DNA of 64,000 nt from an uncultured Oscillospiraceae bacterium. GTDB taxonomy: Bacteria > Bacillota > Clostridia > Oscillospirales > Ruminococcaceae. Both the position numbers and the translations under genes were made by a program. The stretch covers positions 1 through 64,000 of the forward strand of contig CAKSKG010000012.1 of NCBI GenBank assembly GCA_934464775.1. The letters are read 5' to 3'. Of the stretch, positions 15,162-24,518 are shown in pieces. Position 1 is the stretch's first letter, and every line of letters starts with the position of its first letter. The notes under the pieces are model-generated. The model was not told the DNA's origin. It was given only the letters and a program-made list of their open reading frames with translations, and made no database searches.

Positions 15162-16856
15162 GTGTTAAAAAACATGAAGATAGGGCCGAAGCTTGCGGCA
15201 GGATTTATTGTCATGGCGCTTTTCGGAGGGATCTCGGGACTTGTTGCAAACGTATCAATGAACAGTCTGGAAACACGGTACAGCCATGCGCTGACCGATT
15301 ACGGCTTTGTTCAGGGTGATATCGGCAGAGCGATGCTTGCGGCGGCGGATTACAACTTGCAGGTGCGTGACGTTATCGGCTTCAATGATACGGTCGCTAT
15401 GAAAAAGGCTGTTGAAAAGCTGGAGCAGGATAAAAATTCATATGCCGAATATGTTGACAAGCTTTCGGATTATATCGTCGGAGAAAGCGAAACAGCGCAG
15501 TTTGAAAAGGTAGCTGCCGCATATGACGCATATATGGCTGTTGCGGACGAAATAGTCGCACAGGGAAATACAATCGACAAAACCGAAAAGCACAGGGCGC
15601 AGTCCAAGGCACTCACCGATCTTGACCCCCTTTATGCCGAGCTTTATTCCGCATGGGAGGAGCTTATGAACATAAAGGTATCGGACGGAAATGCCGAAAT
15701 CGGCGAGCTTGAACGTCAATCGGCAGCAGCCTCCGCAGTCTGCATAGCTATCACAGCCGCATCGGTGCTGCTTGCCGTATTATGCGGAATGATATTCTCA
15801 CGGGGCATCTCCAAGCCTATCCACAGCTGCGTGGAGCGTCTTGGCAAGCTTTCAAGGGGCGATCTCACAAGTCCCGTGGAAGTCACCGATGCAAAGGACG
15901 AAACGGGAATGCTGCTGGATTCACTTGACAGGACTGCAGGCGAGATACGCATGATAATCAGCGACCTTTCACAGATGCTTACAGGTCTTGCGGATGGCAA
16001 CCTTACCGTTGACACGGCAAACGAAGAGCTTTACATAGGCGATTTTGCTCCGCTGCTTGAAGCACTCAGAAAGACCGTTTCCGAGCAGAACAAGGCTATG
16101 AGGACTATCATAAGCTCCTCGGGACAGGTTTCATCAGGCTCCGAAAAGGTATCGGGCGGCGCAAGATCACTGTCCAAGGGCGCAGCGGATCAGGCTGATT
16201 CGGTCGAAGAGCTTTCAAAGGCGATCGGCGAGCTTATGAGCGATGTAAACCGCAACGCCGAAAGCGCACGTACAGCAGGCGGTATTGCCGAGGAAACATC
16301 ACGTCAGATGAGCGCAAGCAGCCGTCAGATGAACCAGATGATCGAAGCTATGGAGGAAATTTCCGAATCTTCCCAGAGAATAGGCGAAATAATCAAAACT
16401 ATCGAGGACATTGCGTTCCAGACAAATATTCTTGCACTGAATGCGGCTGTTGAGGCTGCCCGTGCAGGCGAGGCAGGCAAGGGCTTTGCGGTCGTTGCCG
16501 ATGAAGTGCGGAACCTTGCGGAAAAATCCTCGGAAGCATCGGGAAACACAGCCCAGCTTATCGAACGTTCCTTTGCGGCTGTTGAAAACGGCACAAGGAT
16601 AGCCGATGAAACGGCTAAAATGCTTGCGGAAGCCGTAAAAAGCTCCGAGCAGGTGACAGAAAACGTCGGCAGGATATCTGAAGCCTCCGCAAGACAGGCA
16701 GAAGCCTTGGGCAAGGTAACGGAAGGCGTCGAAAAGATATCGGGAGTTATCCGCTCCAATTCGGAAACTGCCGAAAAGAGCGCCGCCGCATCTCAGGAGC
16801 TTTCGGGTCAGGCTGGAATGCTCAAATCACTGGTAGGAAAATTCAGAATAAACTGA
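15162..16856 (+). CDS. Methyl-accepting chemotaxis protein
   Basis: A membrane receptor of 564 residues. The first helix is ~8-30. An outer four-helix-type sensing domain runs to ~185, the second helix is ~187-212, followed by HAMP. The long cytoplasmic coiled coil has the invariant CheA/CheW tip (DIAFQTNILALNAAVEAARA, ~425-444). The start is set at GTG 15162, giving VLKNMKIGPKLAAGF as usual for the class, with AAAAGGG upstream; a TTG start 16 codons earlier is possible. No flagellar or che genes are in the window, so it may work on a pathway encoded elsewhere. Confidence 0.9.
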   Translation: MLKNMKIGPKLAAGFIVMALFGGISGLVANVSMNSLETRYSHALTDYGFVQGDIGRAMLAAADYNLQVRDVIGFNDTVAMKKAVEKLEQDKNSYAEYVDKLSDYIVGESETAQFEKVAAAYDAYMAVADEIVAQGNTIDKTEKHRAQSKALTDLDPLYAELYSAWEELMNIKVSDGNAEIGELERQSAAASAVCIAITAASVLLAVLCGMIFSRGISKPIHSCVERLGKLSRGDLTSPVEVTDAKDETGMLLDSLDRTAGEIRMIISDLSQMLTGLADGNLTVDTANEELYIGDFAPLLEALRKTVSEQNKAMRTIISSSGQVSSGSEKVSGGARSLSKGAADQADSVEELSKAIGELMSDVNRNAESARTAGGIAEETSRQMSASSRQMNQMIEAMEEISESSQRIGEIIKTIEDIAFQTNILALNAAVEAARAGEAGKGFAVVADEVRNLAEKSSEASGNTAQLIERSFAAVENGTRIADETAKMLAEAVKSSEQVTENVGRISEASARQAEALGKVTEGVEKISGVIRSNSETAEKSAAASQELSGQAGMLKSLVGKFRIN

Positions 16857-16876
16857 TACAAAGCTCATATACAACA

Positions 16877-16913
16877 AAAAAGCTTCCGAAAGTAAATTCT
16901 TTCGGAAGCTTTT
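16877..16913. terminator. Bidirectional terminator
   Basis: A 15-bp stem AAAAGCTTCCGAAAG / CTTTCGGAAGCTTTT between the convergent receptor and pseudokinase genes. Confidence 0.9.
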
Positions 16914-16917
16914 ATTT

Positions 16918-18870
16918 TTATTCTTCGTCGCCGTTGAACTCGGCATCATCGCCGCCGTCCTCGGAATTATCTCCGTCATCGGGAGATTCATCGCCGCCGT
17001 CTGGCTCTTCGGAAATATCCGTCTCTTCCTCTGCGGAAGTCTCCGTTGTTTCCTCTGTCTCCGTTGCAGGCGCAGGATTGTATGCCACGTAAACTATAAG
17101 CGTTTCACCGCTGCTGAGATCGAATGTATCTCCCTCATCGGCGCTGATCGTTATAACATATCCGTCGGCATAAGCGGTAGTTTCCTGGAGCTGTTCCTCG
17201 TACTTTATGCCCCTCTCATTAAGAAGCACATAATAGTCACGGGCTTTCATTCCGACAAAATCGGGAACGCTTGTATAGCGAGAACCCTGGCTTATGGTAA
17301 GCTCAACCTTTGTTCCCTCGGTGTAGCTTTCGCCCTTTTCGATGGACTGGTCAATAATGATGCCCTTTTCGATATCCTCATTGAATTCATAAACAGGCTC
17401 GAAAACAAGGCTTGCATATGTGGGTGAATTCTTGATAGTATTATAATTCTTGCCCACAAGATCGTTCATGATGTAAACATTTCCCGTCAGCGTTGTTGTC
17501 TCCGAGATATCCTCGTCAGCACCGCTGTTCTCCACCTCATTCAGCGTAGGCTGGGTGGACTCGGCACTTTCGGAAACGGAAACCGTTGTCTGACGTTCAA
17601 GAGCGCCTGTCAGATCGTCGATATTTGCAAGCGTTCCCGTTGCGGAAAGATCTGTGTCGATAGAACTGCTGTTGTCATTAAGCAGGAGCATAAGCGCTGC
17701 CATTATGATAACTGCCACAACGACCGTTGCCGCACCGACCACAATAAATATCTTATGGCGGCTGGGAGCCTGCTTCTTTTTATGAGCTGTCTGACCTGCG
17801 GAAGTATTGTTTCTTCCGAAACCGCCTATGTCATCATCGCTGCCGCTGTCATGCTGCAAATGCTGCTTCGGGATTGCGATAGGCTGTGTGACCTGCGGAA
17901 CTCTCTCGGTCTGAGGCTCGTCAAAAAGACGTGTTACCAGCTCGGTAACGGTCTGTATCCTCTGATCTCCCGAAAGAACAAGTCCGTCCATAAGCGTATC
18001 GGAAACCGTTTCGGGAATAGCCGCATTCAGCACCGACGGAGGCGGAAGTGTATCATTCACCTCACGGGCAGGAGCCTCGGCAGGAACCGTTCCCGTAAGC
18101 AGCCTGTAAAGCAGAGCGGATATTCCGTAAACATCTGTCCATGTGCCCTGCCACCTGCCTGAGCTGTACTGCTCGGGTGCGGCATAGCCGTGGAATATCT
18201 CGGAATTAAGCTCCGTTTCGGCTGTGCGTTCATCGGCAACGCAGAAGCCCGAGAGCATAAACTCTCCTTTTGATGTTACAAGTATATTTTCGGGACAAAT
18301 TCCTCTGTGGATAAGCCCCGCATTATGGATAAGGGAAAGTGTTGTAAAAATAGGCGGGAAAAGCTTTCTTACTTCCTCCCAGCTGAGAATGCCGCCATGC
18401 TCACGGAGATATTCCGCCAGCGAAACGCCCTCAACATAATTGAACACAACATATCCCGTATTGTTGTCTCCGAACATATCTATCGCAGGATTGATATGAC
18501 TAAGCGTGCGGAGCCTTGCAAGGGTCTTGTTAAGCTCCACGAATTCGGACATGAAGGTCTTGTACTGCGCAACGGAATTCTGATTTACCGTTATAACAGA
18601 GCTGTCCTTGACACGTCTGCAAAGAGTGTCGGGCATATACTCACGGATAAACACCTTGACGGAATTTTCCGTATCATATCCGATATACACGGCGCTCTCG
18701 CCGTTATGGTGCAGAAGTCTGCCCACGAGATAACGGCTGTTCAGCATAACTCCGGGTGCAAGATATGATGTAAGATAAGATGAATCCGCCGCATAACCGC
18801 AGTGGGGGCATTTATCTTCGCCGTTAAGCGGTTCCATACAACCGTAGCAAAGATTTAATTCAGGCTGCAA
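16918..18870 (-). CDS. Zinc-ribbon PASTA pseudokinase
   Basis: About 650 residues. It has an N-terminal four-Cys zinc ribbon (CYGCMEP...CPHC, ~7-25), then a Ser/Thr-kinase-like domain (~40-310). One membrane helix follows (~370-395), then two PASTA-type repeats (~465-600) and an acidic Glu/Asp tail. The catalytic HRD is HRG (HRGICPENILV) and DFG is replaced by LSGFC, so the catalytic and metal-binding Asp are both absent; phosphotransfer is unlikely. PASTA repeats usually sense cell-wall muropeptides or lipid II. It may act as a scaffold or allosteric partner for the active PrkC at 38.7 kb; this is inference. The TTG start at 18870 has AAAGGAGG 8 bases upstream. Confidence 0.8.
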   Translation of the reverse strand: MQPELNLCYGCMEPLNGEDKCPHCGYAADSSYLTSYLAPGVMLNSRYLVGRLLHHNGESAVYIGYDTENSVKVFIREYMPDTLCRRVKDSSVITVNQNSVAQYKTFMSEFVELNKTLARLRTLSHINPAIDMFGDNNTGYVVFNYVEGVSLAEYLREHGGILSWEEVRKLFPPIFTTLSLIHNAGLIHRGICPENILVTSKGEFMLSGFCVADERTAETELNSEIFHGYAAPEQYSSGRWQGTWTDVYGISALLYRLLTGTVPAEAPAREVNDTLPPPSVLNAAIPETVSDTLMDGLVLSGDQRIQTVTELVTRLFDEPQTERVPQVTQPIAIPKQHLQHDSGSDDDIGGFGRNNTSAGQTAHKKKQAPSRHKIFIVVGAATVVVAVIIMAALMLLLNDNSSSIDTDLSATGTLANIDDLTGALERQTTVSVSESAESTQPTLNEVENSGADEDISETTTLTGNVYIMNDLVGKNYNTIKNSPTYASLVFEPVYEFNEDIEKGIIIDQSIEKGESYTEGTKVELTISQGSRYTSVPDFVGMKARDYYVLLNERGIKYEEQLQETTAYADGYVITISADEGDTFDLSSGETLIVYVAYNPAPATETEETTETSAEEETDISEEPDGGDESPDDGDNSEDGGDDAEFNGDEE

Positions 18871-18939
18871 AATCCGTTCCTCCTTTGCAGGCAAAAATGA
18901 GCGCAGAAATACGCATAAAGCTGTATAGTCTACTGAATT

Positions 18940-18968
18940 ATAATATCAATTTTGTGCGATAATGTCAA
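18940..18968 (-). promoter_or_regulatory. Promoter of the pseudokinase gene
   Basis: Minus strand: -35 TTGACA (18963-18968), a 17-base spacer and -10 TATTAT (18940-18945). The stretch 18969-19080 has several TTTGTATGC-like repeats of unknown meaning. Confidence 0.75.
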
Positions 18969-19084
18969 TCACCTTGACCTATTTGTATGCAAATTGTATA
19001 CAGCTTGCTTTTGATTTGTATGCGTTTTGTATTCAAGATGTAATGAATAAAAACGTTTTTTACCTTTTATAGTTTATTTTTATA

Positions 19085-20920
19085 TTAGGTTTCTTCGCCG
19101 AAATATACCTTATACCATACAAGAAATACATAAACCGTCCATATCTTTCGGCTGTTGTCATACTTGCCGCTGCGGTGATCGTCAAGCAGCTTTATGAGCA
19201 TATCCGTGTTGAAGAAATGTCTGCCGTACTCGGAGGTAAAGGTATCCTTAACGATGTTGTAGTATTTGTCCTCTTTGAGCCATACTCTTATAGGCACGGG
19301 GAAGCCCAGCTTTTTCTTGTTAGCCGTCTTGGGAGGTGCCGCTCTGAGTGCAGCCTGACGCATTGCAAGCTTTGTATTCTCGGTGCTTACACGATACTTT
19401 GTGGGAATTCTCTCCGCAAGCTTCATTATTTCCTTGTCAAGGAACGGAACACGAAGCTCCAGCGAATTTGCCATGGACATCTTATCCGCTTTCAGCAGGA
19501 TATCCCCTGCCATCCAGAGATGAAGATCAAGATACTGCATCTTTGTGATATCGTCCTGGTCACGTACCTTGTCATAGAACGGACGTGTGATCTCGGTTGC
19601 CGCAGGAGCGTCTGTCTTTATCTTGAGGAGAGCCTTGCGCTCCTTTTCGGTAAACATATAGGCGTTTCCGATGAAGCGCTCTTCAAGAGTTTTGCCGTTG
19701 CGGACAAGGAAGTTCACGCCTCTCTTTGCGGGGAGCTTTTCAGCGATCTTTCCGATGCCTCTTCTGATAGGCATGGGCAGCGACTTATATGCTGTGGAGC
19801 CGAGCGGTTCCTTATAGATATTGTATCCGCCGAAGATCTCATCTGCACCCTCGCCCGAAAGAACTACCTTTACATACTTTGCAGCCTCACGGCAGACAAA
19901 ATAAAGTGCAATGCAGGCAGGATCCGCAAGAGGTTCGTCAAGATGATACTGTATCTTAGGTATATGCTCCCAGTATTCCTCGGGAGTAATTACATGGCTG
20001 ATGTTTTCCTTGTGGATATACTGAGAAAATTCCTTTGCCCAGCCTATCTCATTATACTTTTCGTCCTCGCCGAAGCCTACCGTAAAGGTCTTGTCAACAT
20101 TTGCCACGGAAGCCACATAGCTTGAATCAACGCCGCTGGAAAGGAAGCTTCCGACTTCAACATCGGATATCTTATGAGCCGCAACGGAATCCTTGAATGT
20201 ATCGGATATCTGATCTACCCAGCTGTCCATATCAGGCTTGTTGTCCGCATTGAAGTGAACGTCCCAGTAGCGCTTTACCGTAAGCTCGCCGTCCTTATAC
20301 TTAAAGAAATGAGCAGGCAGCAGCTTGAATACTCCCTTGAAGAAAGTCTCGGCTGTGGGAGAATACTGGAATGTGAGATAATTTTCAAGAGCGGATTCAT
20401 TCAGCTCCTTCTTAAAATCGGGGTGTGCAAGGAAGGACTTTATCTCGGAGCCGAACATAAACGTACCGTTCATCTGAGCATAATACATGGGCTTGATGCC
20501 GAAGAAATCCCTTGCGCCGAAAAGCTCCTTTGTCACCTTATCCCAGATAACAAATGCAAACATTCCTCTGAGCTTGTCGAGAAGCTTCTCGCCGTATTCC
20601 TCATAGCCGTGGAGCAGAACCTCGGAATCGGTGTTGGTGGTGAAAATATGACCCTTTTCTATAAGCTCTTTTCTGATAGACTGATAGTTGTATATCTCAC
20701 CGTTGAAGATAAGCACCTTTGTCTTATCCTCATTTAAAATGGGCTGGTCGCCCGAAGCGGTGATATCAATGATGCTGAGGCGTCTGAAGCCGAGAGCAAC
20801 ATCTTCGTCAATATATGTTCCTGCCGAATCGGGTCCTCTGTGAACTATTCTGTCCATCATTGCACCCAGAACCTTGTTTGAATTATCTGACGTATTTGTA
20901 AAGCCTGCAAATCCGCACAT
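19085..20920 (-). CDS. asnB: Asparagine synthase (glutamine-hydrolysing)
   Basis: A 611-residue two-domain enzyme: an N-terminal class II glutaminase and a C-terminal synthetase that makes asparagine from aspartate, ATP and glutamine-derived ammonia. Cys2 of MCGFAGF is the glutaminase nucleophile, which fixes the start at 20920 (GGAAGG 6 bases before) rather than 21 codons upstream. Other motifs are HRGPDSAG (~28), GEIYNY (~75), the PP-loop FLSSGVDSSYVAS (~259-271) and SGEGADEIFGGY (~353). Asn synthetases of this form may also amidate other substrates, but no such context is present. The gene stands alone with its own promoter. Confidence 0.92.
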   Translation of the reverse strand: MCGFAGFTNTSDNSNKVLGAMMDRIVHRGPDSAGTYIDEDVALGFRRLSIIDITASGDQPILNEDKTKVLIFNGEIYNYQSIRKELIEKGHIFTTNTDSEVLLHGYEEYGEKLLDKLRGMFAFVIWDKVTKELFGARDFFGIKPMYYAQMNGTFMFGSEIKSFLAHPDFKKELNESALENYLTFQYSPTAETFFKGVFKLLPAHFFKYKDGELTVKRYWDVHFNADNKPDMDSWVDQISDTFKDSVAAHKISDVEVGSFLSSGVDSSYVASVANVDKTFTVGFGEDEKYNEIGWAKEFSQYIHKENISHVITPEEYWEHIPKIQYHLDEPLADPACIALYFVCREAAKYVKVVLSGEGADEIFGGYNIYKEPLGSTAYKSLPMPIRRGIGKIAEKLPAKRGVNFLVRNGKTLEERFIGNAYMFTEKERKALLKIKTDAPAATEITRPFYDKVRDQDDITKMQYLDLHLWMAGDILLKADKMSMANSLELRVPFLDKEIMKLAERIPTKYRVSTENTKLAMRQAALRAAPPKTANKKKLGFPVPIRVWLKEDKYYNIVKDTFTSEYGRHFFNTDMLIKLLDDHRSGKYDNSRKIWTVYVFLVWYKVYFGEET

Positions 20921-20997
20921 ATCAAGCCTTCCTTTCGGGTAAAAAATCAATGAACAGCCTGCACCGTGCCGACTGTTCACCATTAAACGTCCTTATA

Positions 20998-21026
20998 ATT
21001 ATACTATATAATATATACTTTGGCAA
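20998..21026 (-). promoter_or_regulatory. asnB promoter
   Basis: Minus strand: -35 TTGCCA (21021-21026), a 17-base spacer and -10 TATAAT (20998-21003). Confidence 0.7.
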
Positions 21027-21068
21027 TACTTAAAAACATTACAATTTAATATCAATTTGCCGCATTTA

Positions 21069-21722
21069 TCATAAAATATCCAGCAAAGCGCCTATTTCAC
21101 GTGTGTTTCCGCATACTCCAACATGAGGATATCCCTCTGCATCATGTTCATTTTCAAAGCCGCAGCCGTATGTCACCGCAATAAAATCAACTCCTGCGGC
21201 AGCCGCCCCCTCTGCGTCAAAATGAGTATCGCCGATAAGCACCGTTTCGGACTTGTCCGCTCCCAGCTCGGATATTGCCGCTTCGACTATCTGTGCCTTT
21301 GTAATGCTGCAAGCCGAATCGGAGCCTTTTATAACGTCAAAGCAGCCCTCGGGGAACTTGCTTCCCAGCAGGCTCTTTGCAAAATCCTCACGCTTGTATG
21401 TGGCTGTTCCCACACGCACGCCCTTTTTCTTCAGCGACATTATCAGTTCAGCCATGCCCTCGTATGGTTTGCTCATGTACAGCCCCTTGTCCGCATAAAA
21501 TTCACGGAAAGCGATTATGGCACGTTCAGTCTCTTCCTCCGTCATGCCGCAGAGCTTTGTATAAGTATATGTAAGAGGCGGTCCCACAAATGCTTTCAAA
21601 AGCGCATCGTCCGCAGGAGAATGTCCCGTTTTTTCGAGGGAATACTGCACCGCCGCATATACTCCCTCCGTGGTGTCGCACAAAGTTCCGTCAAGATCAA
21701 ATAAAACTGCTTTGTATTTCAT
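21069..21722 (-). CDS. HAD-family phosphatase, phosphoglycolate-type
   Basis: A 217-residue HAD hydrolase. Motif I is FDLDGTLCDT (~8-17), motif II is TATYK (~108), the Lys of motif III lies near 140, and motif IV is LIGDTHFDAEGA (~165). The helical cap resembles phosphoglycolate phosphatase or pyrophosphatase PpaX subclasses; the substrate is not determinable. It is 16 bases downstream of sfsA and part of a ptsI-sfsA-HAD minus-strand run. Confidence 0.85.
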   Translation of the reverse strand: MKYKAVLFDLDGTLCDTTEGVYAAVQYSLEKTGHSPADDALLKAFVGPPLTYTYTKLCGMTEEETERAIIAFREFYADKGLYMSKPYEGMAELIMSLKKKGVRVGTATYKREDFAKSLLGSKFPEGCFDVIKGSDSACSITKAQIVEAAISELGADKSETVLIGDTHFDAEGAAAAGVDFIAVTYGCGFENEHDAEGYPHVGVCGNTREIGALLDIL

Positions 21723-21738
21723 AGCTTTTTCCTTTTCC

Positions 21739-22434
21739 TCACAAAATTATTTTCACAGGAGCGTCTATATCCATGCTGTCGGGGGTTACCTTGCAGCTGC
21801 GGCATATTATCTCAACGCCGCTTTCGGAAGCTTTTTTCATTGCCTCCGCAAGCTTTGGGTCGGTGTTTCGGTTCGGAGTAAAATATTTCAGCGGATATTC
21901 CGCACTGCCGCTCATCTGCACCACAAGCAGCAGACAGGCTCTGTGACCCTCGGCGGCGCATCGGATAAGACCGTTTATATGCTTCAAGCCCCTTTCCGTG
22001 GGAGCGTCGGGAAACATCACAACGCCGTTTTCTTCAAGAGTAACTCCCTTTACCTCGATAAAGGAAGTCCTGCCGTCAATCACTGCGAAAAAATCAAATC
22101 TGCTGTCGCCGTATGTATATTCGGGACGGATATTCTCCGCTTTGCCAAGCCCTCCTGCGGCTATCCATTCACCTGCCGCAAGATTCGGAGCATAGCTGTC
22201 CATATTGATAAGCATTCCGTTTTTGTAAACCGCAACAAGGTCATATTTTGTCTTTCGTTTGCTGTCTGCGGCACAGGGCACAAGTATCACCTCTGCGCCC
22301 TCTGTCAGAAGCTCACGGCATCTGCCCGTGTTTTTCACATGGCATACCGTTTCCCCGCCGTTCACACTGCATATCGCAATGAATCGGTTCGGGCGGCGGA
22401 TAAATTCCGCCGTGATCGTTTTATCATATCTCAT
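21739..22434 (-). CDS. sfsA: SfsA family nuclease-like protein
   Basis: A 231-residue protein of the SfsA family (N-terminal OB-type fold, then a PD-(D/E)XK nuclease-like domain). The catalytic-type residues lie in SRFDFFAV and FIEVKGVTL (~111-134). The family name comes from an E. coli sugar-fermentation phenotype; DNA-binding or nuclease activity has been reported for members. Its position between ptsI and a HAD gene, with short gaps, suggests one operon, but not a common pathway. Length is typical. Confidence 0.85.
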   Translation of the reverse strand: MRYDKTITAEFIRRPNRFIAICSVNGGETVCHVKNTGRCRELLTEGAEVILVPCAADSKRKTKYDLVAVYKNGMLINMDSYAPNLAAGEWIAAGGLGKAENIRPEYTYGDSRFDFFAVIDGRTSFIEVKGVTLEENGVVMFPDAPTERGLKHINGLIRCAAEGHRACLLLVVQMSGSAEYPLKYFTPNRNTDPKLAEAMKKASESGVEIICRSCKVTPDSMDIDAPVKIIL

Positions 22435-22454
22435 ATAAATTGCTGTTCCTTTGG

Positions 22455-24101
22455 TCAGAATTCAAGAGCAGCGGTGATCTCCTGCCTGTTTCCGACGGTT
22501 GTTTCCATTATTCTGCGGCGCATAGGCAGGATATTCGGCACGGACAGCGCCAGAACATCTATGCCCAGTGCAAGAAACGCCGATGTAAGCGGCGCATCTC
22601 CCATAGGGTCGCCTGCAACGCCTATCCATTTTCCTCTTCTGTGGGCATTGTCCGCAGCAAGCTTTATCATTCGCAGAACCGCAGGGTGATGCGTGTCGGG
22701 AATATTTCTTATGCTGCACGATCTGTCGGCGGACAGAGTTTTTAATGCCAGCTTATCAAGATCGGCAAAGAAGAAATCCGCCTCGCCTGCAATAACATCG
22801 CTCATGAATGCCGCAGCGGGATTTTCCACAGCTGCGCCTATCTGGATATTGTCACGCACTCTTATTCCCTCACGGCGAAGCTCATCGCCCACATCGTAAA
22901 TGATGCGCTTTATGGTGTCCATTTCCTCCAGCGAAACTATCAGCGGGAAAAGAACTCCCAGCTTGCCGTATACCGAAGCTCTGAAAAGCGCTCTCATCTG
23001 GGCTTTCAGCATTTCGGGGTGAACAAGCTCCGCTTCTTCGGCACGGAAGCCCATTTTGCTGCCGCCTGCCGTTTCACGGTATGTAATATTCATCTGCGAG
23101 CCGATATCCGAAACACGGATAATCGTCTGTCTGCCCTGCATTTTTTCAATAATATCCCTGTAACAGCGGAACTGCTCCTCCTCCGAAGCGGTGCTGCCTC
23201 CGAAGAGAATATCGCTCCTGAAAAGTCCAACGCCCTCGGCTCCTCGCTCCACAGCCGCCGCACACTGCTCTGCACTGTCGATGCAGCCGAATATTCTTAC
23301 ACGGCAGCCGTCCTTTGTGACTGTCTCACGGTCCTTCAGTTCTTCGATAAGTCTGTTTTCCTCTGCTTCAATGGTCTGTCTGCGGAGCATTTCAAGCTCC
23401 GCCTGCTCGTTGGGGTCGATATATACAACGCCCGACGAACCGTCGATGATAACATTCATTCCCTCGGCGCTTTCGTCATAAACACCGTCAATTCCTATCA
23501 CCGCAGGAATGCTCATGTTTCTTGCAAGTATAGCCGTATGGGAATTTGCCGAGCCTTCGGAGGTGCATATTGCAGCTGCGCCGCTTCTGCCGATACTGAG
23601 CATTTCCGAGGGAGCAAGATCATCCGCAAATATAACGGAGCCTTTTTCGGGGCGAAGCTCGTTTTCCTCAATGCCCATAAGATTCATTATAAGACGGCGT
23701 GAAACGTCTCTCACATCTGCCGAACGGCTGCGCATATAGTCGTCCTCAACGGCTGCGAATATCTCATCAAACACTGCCGATGTCAGCGAAACTGCATATT
23801 CCGCAGTAAAACGGCTGTCGGAGATATATTTTTCCACCGATTCAACATAATCGGGGTCCTCCAGCATCATTTTATGTATCTCAAAGATCTGAGCGTCCTC
23901 TTCGCCCACTGCCATTCGTGCCTTTTCGCAGATAACGTCAAGCTGCGCAAGAGTTTTCTTCACTGCGCAGGCAAAGCGCTCCTCTTCCGCCGCAGGATCG
24001 TCGGACAATGTTCTCTCCACGTCGATCTTCTTATGCTTTACAATATATATCCTGCCGAACACGATACCGGCAGATATTCCTTTTCCGCGAAGCTCTGTCA
24101 T
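22455..24101 (-). CDS. ptsI: Phosphoenolpyruvate-protein phosphotransferase (EI)
   Basis: A 548-residue cytosolic PTS Enzyme I that moves phosphate from PEP to HPr. The phospho-accepting His188 lies in GSANSHTAILARNMS. The C-terminal PEP barrel carries the FRSDILF and IGAAVENPAA motifs. The usual catalytic-Cys loop is occupied by RSCSIRNIPDTH with Cys near 463, and GVAGDPMGD replaces the common GMAGD. The length is slightly short for the family (~570). No HPr or sugar permease gene is near; some Ruminococcus-type bacteria keep EI/HPr mainly for regulation. Confidence 0.88.
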   Translation of the reverse strand: MTELRGKGISAGIVFGRIYIVKHKKIDVERTLSDDPAAEEERFACAVKKTLAQLDVICEKARMAVGEEDAQIFEIHKMMLEDPDYVESVEKYISDSRFTAEYAVSLTSAVFDEIFAAVEDDYMRSRSADVRDVSRRLIMNLMGIEENELRPEKGSVIFADDLAPSEMLSIGRSGAAAICTSEGSANSHTAILARNMSIPAVIGIDGVYDESAEGMNVIIDGSSGVVYIDPNEQAELEMLRRQTIEAEENRLIEELKDRETVTKDGCRVRIFGCIDSAEQCAAAVERGAEGVGLFRSDILFGGSTASEEEQFRCYRDIIEKMQGRQTIIRVSDIGSQMNITYRETAGGSKMGFRAEEAELVHPEMLKAQMRALFRASVYGKLGVLFPLIVSLEEMDTIKRIIYDVGDELRREGIRVRDNIQIGAAVENPAAAFMSDVIAGEADFFFADLDKLALKTLSADRSCSIRNIPDTHHPAVLRMIKLAADNAHRRGKWIGVAGDPMGDAPLTSAFLALGIDVLALSVPNILPMRRRIMETTVGNRQEITAALEF

Positions 24102-24387
24102 ATTATCACGCCCTTATATTATAGTCATTTCCGCCGCATATGTCAAATTTTCTGCGGCATACCATGTAAAATCCACAAATATATGACCGCTCTCATTATT
24201 AAATATTATGCACGATAATTATGTCCGATTTATATTCTATATTTTAATTTTATGTATATTTTAGTATGTATTGCATAAATAAATCAACTTAAACGTATTA
24301 GATTTTGTGCAGTGTATATGTAAACGTTTTATCAGTGTGTTAACACGCTAAACCGAAATCGTTTATTGCTATATATGTGTGCAGGGT

Positions 24388-24416
24388 TTGACAACTATGT
24401 GATAATATGATAAAAT
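24388..24416 (+). promoter_or_regulatory. Promoter of the VTC-DUF4956-lipoprotein operon
   Basis: -35 TTGACA (24388-24393), a 17-base spacer and -10 TAAAAT (24411-24416). Upstream, 24119-24387 is AT-rich; it includes a short palindrome GTGTTAACAC near 24337-24346 that could be an operator, and otherwise nothing is seen. Confidence 0.7.
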
Positions 24417-24518
24417 ATAAAGATAAGCTCCGATAAGTAAAATCCGTGTAAAATTTTTAAGATAAGATTAAGCATCGGACTGTATCATATAAGCATCAAC
24501 ACAAAAGGAGGACGGACA

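Noticed and set aside
19175..20737. Long plus-strand frames opposite asnB
   Set aside because: asnB has all catalytic motifs on the minus strand; the plus frames lack starts with ribosome sites.
21670..22689. A 339-codon plus-strand frame
   Set aside because: Antisense to sfsA and neighbours; the sfsA product is well conserved.
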